Shown: positions 59,429 to 64,000 of the stretch, one piece after another
How positions within the stretch are numbered: position 1 is the first letter of the stretch
Layout of the letters: each line of letters starts with the position of its first letter
Assembly: GCA_002391565.1 (NCBI GenBank)
Contig: DGFH01000301.1
Coordinates: 8,755-72,754, forward strand
Reading direction: 5' to 3'
From: Anaerolineales bacterium UBA3905
GTDB taxonomy: Bacteria > Chloroflexota > Anaerolineae > Caldilineales > Caldilineaceae
DNA: 64,000 nucleotides
Translations under genes and position numbers: made by a program
Notes under the pieces: model-generated
Databases searched by the model: none
What the model saw: only the letters and a program-made list of their open reading frames with translations
What the model was told of the DNA's origin: nothing

Positions 59429-60333
59429 AGCGCGCCTTTGTCCTGAGCGGCGGCGGTTCACTTGGCGCCTTGCAGGTTGGCGCCCTCCGCCTGTTGCTCG
59501 AACGAAAAATCATCCCAGACCTGGTCGTGGGCTGTTCTGTCGGTGCGCTCAATGCCTCGTTTCTGGCGACCGCACCAACCCTCGCCGAACTCGAAAACGC
59601 TGCAACCATCTGGCGCCGCGTGACGACTGACCGCGTCTACCCCGGCGCCAAAGTGCGCGTGCTGTGGCGCTTTTTCAGTGGTCAGGATAGCCTGTACGAC
59701 AATCGTAGCTTCTTTGAGTTTCTCCAGGAAAGTGGTTGCACGCCAGCGCTCACCTTTGGCGACCTGACCGGTTGCCGCCTCTACGTGACGGCCACTCACC
59801 TGCGCAGCGGGCAATTGCATGTCTTTGGCGATGATCCCCACGACCGTGTGCTCGACGCCTTGATGGCCAGCACAGCCTTGACGCCCATGCACCCACCCTG
59901 GGAAGTCAACGGCGAACTTTATGTCGATGGAGGCACCGTCACACCGTTGCCGCTGCGCGTTGCCCTTGAGCGTGGCGCCACCGAAATCTACGCCCTACAC
60001 CTGCATCACCCGTCCAAAGCACCGCGTCCAGGGCGCTTGCGCGGTGTAGCCGCACACATCAACCAGGCCGTCTCTACGATGTTGCGCCTTCAGGCCGACC
60101 ATGATCTGCACCTGATCGAGACCGCGCGCCGTGTGCGGCTGCACTATCTACCACTGTGGACAGAAGACCCCATCGAACCAGCCGACTTCGGGCACTCGGC
60201 CAGCCTGATCGAACAGGGCTATGCACAGGCTGCCGCATGGATCGGACGCGGCGACGCCAGCACGTTGGTCGACGCCAAAAAACCGGGCAAGCAGCGCCGC
60301 CAGGGGTGGCGGTTCGTGACGCGTCACGCATAA
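59425..60333 (+). CDS. Patatin-like phospholipase
   Basis: 302 residues. The Ser-Asp dyad is complete: the oxyanion hole is SGGGSLGALQVGALR, the nucleophile Ser is in VVGCSVGALNASFLA and the Asp in VDGGTVTPLPL. It hydrolyses acyl esters of lipids at the inner membrane face. No transmembrane helix is evident. The start overlaps the stop of the Cys-rich gene by 4 bp. The C-terminal ~70 residues are basic (KKPGKQRRQGWRF). Confidence 0.92.
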   Translation: MKRAFVLSGGGSLGALQVGALRLLLERKIIPDLVVGCSVGALNASFLATAPTLAELENAATIWRRVTTDRVYPGAKVRVLWRFFSGQDSLYDNRSFFEFLQESGCTPALTFGDLTGCRLYVTATHLRSGQLHVFGDDPHDRVLDALMASTALTPMHPPWEVNGELYVDGGTVTPLPLRVALERGATEIYALHLHHPSKAPRPGRLRGVAAHINQAVSTMLRLQADHDLHLIETARRVRLHYLPLWTEDPIEPADFGHSASLIEQGYAQAAAWIGRGDASTLVDAKKPGKQRRQGWRFVTRHA

Positions 60334-60429
60334 AGGTTGTCTGGCGTCACTCGTCATCGGCGCACAATCTGCTGACAGCCCGTGCGCTCAATCGCCTTCC
60401 CCCATGTGCTGAGAGCGACTTGGTGCAAG

Positions 60430-61407
60430 TCAGACGTCAATCTGGCAACGGCAGTTCGGGATATTTCTTGCCGCCGGCGGCGATGTCGGCGGCGCGCCGC
60501 TGCGTCTCGGCATCAAGTTCGGCGTTGGTGCGTAGCCGCGCCTCGTAACGCTGACGCTCTGGCCGTTGCCAGCGGCCATCTCCTCGCCAGCATCGATACA
60601 GCGCGCAAAGACCAGGTACCCGGTGTGGCCGATCAGGTTATCATCCGGGCGGAAGCGATCAGGCGTAGGTTTGTAGGGGCGCAACAACAGCTCTTCGACC
60701 GTGACATCGGCAAAGTGATGTTTGTCGAAACCGGCCAACAGATCGATCACCTGGTTGGCAGTTGGGAGCAGGCTGGCAAAGAAACCGCCAGGGCGCAAGG
60801 CGGCGCGCACATGGTTGAGATACCGCCAGGGTTCGCGCACGTCGAGAAACACCGCATCGACGTCGCCTGCCTGGAACCCCTGTTCGATGTCGGCCAGAAA
60901 GAGCCTGACGTAAGGCAACAGCGCCACGCGCGCCAGATTCTCACGCGCAATCTGGTGGATGTCGGGGCGCACCTCGTGAGTGAAGACCATGCCGGTCGGC
61001 ATCACCGCCCACGCCAGCGCCGTCGTCAGGCCGCCGCTGCCCGTGCCCGCCTCGATCACGCGGCTGCCTGCGTGCAGACTCAAGCGATGAACAATATAGG
61101 CTGCGTCTTTGGGGTAGATGATCTGCGTGCCGCGCTTGAGCGTTTTCATGAGATCGGTCAGCGACGGCTGCAGCAGCAACGCCCGATGGCCGAGCTGACT
61201 CTGCACGGGCGCGCCCCACGTCTGGCCGATCAGGTCGCGATGCCAATAGACGCCAAGATGGGTGTGCGTGGCGCCGTCGGGATGAAGCTGAACCACATAC
61301 CGTTTATAGTCAGAGGTGAAGAGCATGGCAAGATCGCCGATCTGAGCCATGCGGCGTGCGCTCAGCGGCGTGGCAGCTTGCGCCGCCGACAAGGGTTGAT
61401 CAGTCAT
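60430..61407 (-). CDS. trmI: tRNA (adenine-N1)-methyltransferase, probable 3' frameshift
   Basis: 325 residues as read. The enzyme (TrmI/GCD14 class) forms m1A58 in the tRNA T loop. The SAM site is VIEAGTGSGGLTTALAWAV, with the motif DVDAVFLDVREPWRYLNHV following. The last ~46 residues turn Pro/Arg/Ser-rich without similarity. A -1 change near 60570-60576 would instead give a natural charged tail (WQRPERQRYEARLRTNAEL to KKYPELPLPD) ending at 60437. The start overlaps the Uma2 stop by 8 bp. The catalytic core is intact either way. Confidence 0.88.
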   Translation of the reverse strand: MTDQPLSAAQAATPLSARRMAQIGDLAMLFTSDYKRYVVQLHPDGATHTHLGVYWHRDLIGQTWGAPVQSQLGHRALLLQPSLTDLMKTLKRGTQIIYPKDAAYIVHRLSLHAGSRVIEAGTGSGGLTTALAWAVMPTGMVFTHEVRPDIHQIARENLARVALLPYVRLFLADIEQGFQAGDVDAVFLDVREPWRYLNHVRAALRPGGFFASLLPTANQVIDLLAGFDKHHFADVTVEELLLRPYKPTPDRFRPDDNLIGHTGYLVFARCIDAGEEMAAGNGQSVSVTRRGYAPTPNLMPRRSGAPPTSPPAARNIPNCRCQIDV

Positions 61408-62005
61408 AGGAGAGAGATTCGCTTAGATTCGCGGCGTCGAAGGTGACTTTTTCATAGACATCCGCCGCAGCCAGCGTGCAGCCGATGGCGTCAAGTTGAA
61501 ACACTGCATCGGGCTGGTCGCTTTCGAAGAAGAGCCAGCGTCCATCCGGTTGGCGCGTGTAGTGCTCGATGTGAATGCTATCCTGCGCAACCAGCAGATA
61601 CTCGACCAGCGAAGGCAGCGTGCGATACATCTGAAATTTGCGCCCGCGATCATAGTTCTCGGTGGAAGGTGACAAGACCTCGACGATCACGAGCGGGTTT
61701 AGCAGCGTATCGCGCCGCGCATCCTCAAACTGCGGTGCGCCGCAGACAACGCTGATGTCAGGGTAGGTGTAGAACCCCAGTGCACTCACCTTCACGCGCA
61801 TGTCGCTGGGATAGACATTGCAGGCGCGCCGGCGCAATTGGCTGTGCAGTGATGCGCCGATATTCATAGCAACTAGGTTGTGGCGTTCGCTGGCTCCGGC
61901 CATCGCATAGACCTCGCCGGCGTAATACTCATGCTTCTTCTCCCCGGCGCGTTCCGCCGCCAGGTAGGCCTCCGGTGATATGTACACTTTGGCGCGTGCC
62001 GACAT
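61400..62005 (-). CDS. Uma2/DUF820-family protein
   Basis: 201 residues from the ATG at 62005 (GGGGAGGAA upstream); the longer reading crosses the promoter. Family marks of this restriction-endonuclease-like fold: KKHEYYAGEVYAMAGAS, YTYPDISVVCG and PLVIVEVLSPSTENYDRG, with the catalytic D-x-n-E-x-x-S. Uma2 proteins are often present in many copies in Chloroflexi and cyanobacteria and their role is unknown. It is the first gene of the Uma2-trmI pair. Confidence 0.9.
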   Translation of the reverse strand: MSARAKVYISPEAYLAAERAGEKKHEYYAGEVYAMAGASERHNLVAMNIGASLHSQLRRRACNVYPSDMRVKVSALGFYTYPDISVVCGAPQFEDARRDTLLNPLVIVEVLSPSTENYDRGRKFQMYRTLPSLVEYLLVAQDSIHIEHYTRQPDGRWLFFESDQPDAVFQLDAIGCTLAAADVYEKVTFDAANLSESLSYD

Positions 62006-62060
62006 GATGGTTCCTCCCCAATTACCTGTAGCAGCTACCGCCTGCCGCCAGTTGCATGCC

Positions 62061-62069
62061 AGTATACCA
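62061..62069 (-). promoter_or_regulatory. Extended -10 promoter of the Uma2-trmI pair
   Basis: Minus-strand TGGTATACT (TGN-TATACT), 56 bp before the ATG at 62005. It lies back to back with the + promoter at 62077. Confidence 0.5.
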
Positions 62070-62076
62070 CAGACGT

Positions 62077-62105
62077 TTGACAGAGCACCCCGGCCAAAGT
62101 AGAAT
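62077..62105 (+). promoter_or_regulatory. Sigma-70 promoter of the lipoprotein gene
   Basis: TTGACA (62077-62082), 17-bp spacer, TAGAAT (62100-62105), about 49 nt of leader before the ATG at 62161. Perfect -35 consensus. Confidence 0.75.
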
Positions 62106-62160
62106 CCAGGATGGAAGTCGACATTCGCCCGCATCACAAAATCAATCAGGAGGGAATCTC

Positions 62161-63147
62161 ATGCCTGTCAAGCGTTTCTGGCTCCTGGCCGCTCTGGCCG
62201 TACTCGCCGCCCTTATGCTGACCGGTTGCGGTGCACGCGCCGGCGCCGGGGAGACCGCCGCCGCCGCCACCGATGCGGCGCTGGCCGTCGATCTGCCAGC
62301 ATTGACGATCGATTTCGATAGTGAAGGCGTCGCCAGCCTGGGTGGGGCGCCACTCTCTAGCTTTGGCGCACTGCTGCCTGCTGGTCTCGCCGATCTCAAA
62401 CTCGACAAGGCGACCATCGCACAGTTAACCGCCGCCAACATTCAGCATATTCAGGTGACAACGGTGCCGAGCGGTCTGCTGATCATGGTCAACGGCGAGC
62501 CAATTCCGTCGATGCGCTGGAATGATGAGCAACTGGCAAACCTGGGCGATGTCGTCGAATTGCTTGGCCCGGCCGCGCCGGCTGCGCTCAAGGCCGTGCT
62601 CCCGATCATTACCGATGTCGGCGTAGGCGTGGCGCTGCGCTTCCCGGTTGGACAGGGCGCCGAGATGATCCCCATGCAGGTGGCGGGCGATGCGTCAGCG
62701 GCTGCCACTGCGCGCGCTGCCCAGGAAGCGTTCATGACGAAGGTGGGTGCAGCGCCTGTGATCCGCATTCCGGTGGTGTACGACATCGAGGGCAACTACA
62801 CAGTGCAGGGCATCACCGACGCCGAGTGGCAGGCGCTGACAGGCGCACCTTTTGGACAACTAAAACTGAACGCACAGTTGGTGAAAGACGCTGTGGCAGC
62901 TGGCATCACGAACGCCACCGTGCGCACCGACGCGGCTGGCATCCACATCGCGCTCAACGGCAAAGAATTGCCGGTGTTGGGGTGGGCGGATGGCGAGCTC
63001 AACCACCTGATCAAACTGGCGGCTGGCGCTGGTCTGCTGGACAGCACCGGCATGGATGGCGCCGCTATTTCATCGCTGGTGAGCGCGCTGCTGCCCGCCA
63101 TTCAGTCAAGCAACGTCGAAATTAACGTCTCTTTCCCGGCGCAGTAA
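62161..63147 (+). CDS. Lipoprotein with duplicated ~130-residue domain
   Basis: 328 residues from the ATG at 62161 (GGAGG upstream). Lipobox LTGC with Cys23. The mature part is two copies of one unit: the first has LDKATIAQLTAANIQHIQV, LLIMVNGEPIPSMRWND and LKAVLPIITDVGVGVALRFP. The second has LNAQLVKDAVAAGITNATV, IHIALNGKELPVLGWAD and VSALLPAIQSSNVEINVSFP. Unknown family; outer-face anchored. A strong promoter and terminator frame it as a single-gene unit, and its high Ala/Leu content is typical of an envelope lipoprotein. Confidence 0.85.
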   Translation: MPVKRFWLLAALAVLAALMLTGCGARAGAGETAAAATDAALAVDLPALTIDFDSEGVASLGGAPLSSFGALLPAGLADLKLDKATIAQLTAANIQHIQVTTVPSGLLIMVNGEPIPSMRWNDEQLANLGDVVELLGPAAPAALKAVLPIITDVGVGVALRFPVGQGAEMIPMQVAGDASAAATARAAQEAFMTKVGAAPVIRIPVVYDIEGNYTVQGITDAEWQALTGAPFGQLKLNAQLVKDAVAAGITNATVRTDAAGIHIALNGKELPVLGWADGELNHLIKLAAGAGLLDSTGMDGAAISSLVSALLPAIQSSNVEINVSFPAQ

Positions 63148-63157
63148 TCGTCGTTGT

Positions 63158-63193
63158 GCGCCTTCCGCGAAGCAGACGCTTCGCGGAAGGCGC
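63158..63193. terminator. Perfect 16-bp stem, probable bidirectional terminator
   Basis: gcgccttccgcgaagc / gcttcgcggaaggcgc with loop AGAC, between convergent genes. No T-tract follows on either strand, so termination efficiency is uncertain. Confidence 0.7.
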
Positions 63194-63238
63194 AACCGTC
63201 AGATTCGTGGCATCGTGTCTGCCGGCCATCACATCAAC

Positions 63239-63889
63239 TCAACGCCGCATAGCGGCCCGCCCCAGGCTGCGCACGGTGGCGATCAACGCCGCCGCCTCGG
63301 TTGCGCGCAAGCCGGCGCCGTGCAGCACAATCTCCACATGCACATCTTCTCGATCCGCCACGACGCTGACGCGCTGCAACAGCGCGCCAAAGCGCGCCTG
63401 CAAATCGACGAACACGTGCTCCAGCGCCGTCGTGTCGGCGCCACGCACCGCATACTCGCTGGCGATCAAGTCGGAGCGACGCTGCACCCACAGCGACACG
63501 TGCGCACGCCGCGCCAGCGCACGTGCGGGAATCTGTCCACGCGCCCAGAGCAACTCGGCGGCGGGGCGCTCGTGGAGCAACCCACGCACGATCAATGCAT
63601 CGTTGCCGCGCATGGCGCGCACCAACAAGCCAATTGGGTCAACTGTTGCGCCGCCGCGATATACTAGCGCCAGGTGCGCAAACGGCTCCGGCGCTGGCTC
63701 GAAATGAGCGTCGAAACCACCCGCAGTGGGTGTGCGGGCAAAGACCAGACGGCTGCGCGTACTGTCGGCAAAGCCCTGCGCCAGTCCCTGATTGCGGCGG
63801 CTGGTTTGCAGACGCGCTGCCACCCAGGCGAGGACGAGCAACGCCGCCAGAGCAATGAATGTAGCCAGAAGTAGACGGTCAGTGATCAT
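63239..63889 (-). CDS. Membrane-anchored protein, unknown
   Basis: 216 residues. One N-terminal transmembrane helix (LLLATFIALAALLVLAWVAA) places the rest in the cytoplasm or outside. The remainder is Ala/Arg-rich with no family I recognise. Segments such as RGADTTALEHVFVDLQARFG and VSVVADREDVHVEIVLHGAG suggest a compact alpha/beta domain. Convergent with the lipoprotein gene. Confidence 0.72.
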   Translation of the reverse strand: MITDRLLLATFIALAALLVLAWVAARLQTSRRNQGLAQGFADSTRSRLVFARTPTAGGFDAHFEPAPEPFAHLALVYRGGATVDPIGLLVRAMRGNDALIVRGLLHERPAAELLWARGQIPARALARRAHVSLWVQRRSDLIASEYAVRGADTTALEHVFVDLQARFGALLQRVSVVADREDVHVEIVLHGAGLRATEAAALIATVRSLGRAAMRR

Positions 63890-63933
63890 GCGAGCGCCCT
63901 ACACAACCACAAGTCGTTCCATTGCGACTTACT

Positions 63934-63949
63934 GATTTCTAGGTTGACA
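63934..63949. repeat. Partial third copy of the hairpin-repeat end
   Basis: gatttctaggttg (63934-63946) followed by ACA repeats the flank end of copy B at 29957-29969. The remaining repeat and hairpin are absent. The adjacent DNA to the window end holds gtgttgcg and cgtgttgcgtga strings of another dispersed repeat. Confidence 0.5.
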
Positions 63950-64000
63950 TTTTATGAGCGCAGTGTTGCGTATTACGTGTTGCGTGAGGGGTTCCGACAC

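Noticed and set aside
60382..61446. 354-codon + strand ORF over trmI
   Set aside because: Shadow of the minus-strand methyltransferase, which has clear SAM motifs.

Overview
The window is a GC-rich bacterial chromosome segment, most likely from the Chloroflexota (Caldilineae/Anaerolineae-like). This is an inference from content: membrane-anchored Ser/Thr kinases with Thr/Pro-rich linkers, very large secreted DUF11/FG-GAP proteins ending in a YLP-x-x-x-R-like tail, a eukaryotic-type UDP-glucose pyrophosphorylase, a TrmI-type tRNA methyltransferase, CUT1 sugar transporters without a local ATPase, and short degenerate intergenic repeats. I see no rRNA, CRISPR array, phage gene or recognisable transposase. 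There is one tRNA (Asp).

Layout. 0-2.2 kb: the end of a ThiP/FbpB-type ABC permease and its ATPase. 2.2-5.7 kb: a minus-strand housekeeping operon (YggS-like PLP protein, proC, YggT, lipoprotein, zincin, SH3 membrane protein). 5.9-6.8 kb: a CPBP protease gene broken by an in-frame TAG, then a strong terminator shared with tRNA-Asp. 7-13.4 kb: a signalling block of a PyrD-like protein and two overlapping Ser/Thr kinases (one ending in a TolB-like propeller, one in an LGFP-like module), divergent from an FHA-winged-helix regulator. An ECF sigma factor, paired metallophosphoesterases, an acyl-CoA dehydrogenase, a cold-shock/DUF1294 protein, gamma-glutamyltransferase, a glycine-rich secreted beta-helix/Ig protein and UDP-glucose pyrophosphorylase follow to 25.4 kb.

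25.4-39.1 kb is a sugar-utilisation island. A LacI regulator diverges from a CUT1 transport and catabolic operon: binding protein (frameshifted), two permeases, Gfo/Idh/MocA oxidoreductase and an acetolactate-synthase-like ThDP enzyme. A second transcription block holds an aldehyde dehydrogenase, an IlvD/Edd sugar-acid dehydratase and ManA, and is bracketed by two inverted 64-bp hairpin repeats. An ALDH7-type dehydrogenase closes the region. A sigma-70 promoter with a 20-bp operator-like dyad sits in front of the transport operon.

39.5-64 kb: a 2087-residue secreted DUF11/DUF4114/FG-GAP protein; an AMP-binding ligase divergent from a DadA-like oxidase; a class-V aminotransferase; a TlpA/CBM9/LGFP extracytoplasmic operon; a hybrid histidine kinase; thrC; an uncharacterised acidic-tailed protein; a Cys-rich small protein coupled to a patatin; a Uma2-TrmI pair with a probable 3'-end frameshift in trmI; a duplicated-domain lipoprotein; and a membrane-anchored unknown.

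Three genes look broken (CPBP nonsense, binding-protein frameshift, trmI 3' frameshift). These are either real decay or base-level sequence errors, and the reads should be checked before function is inferred.
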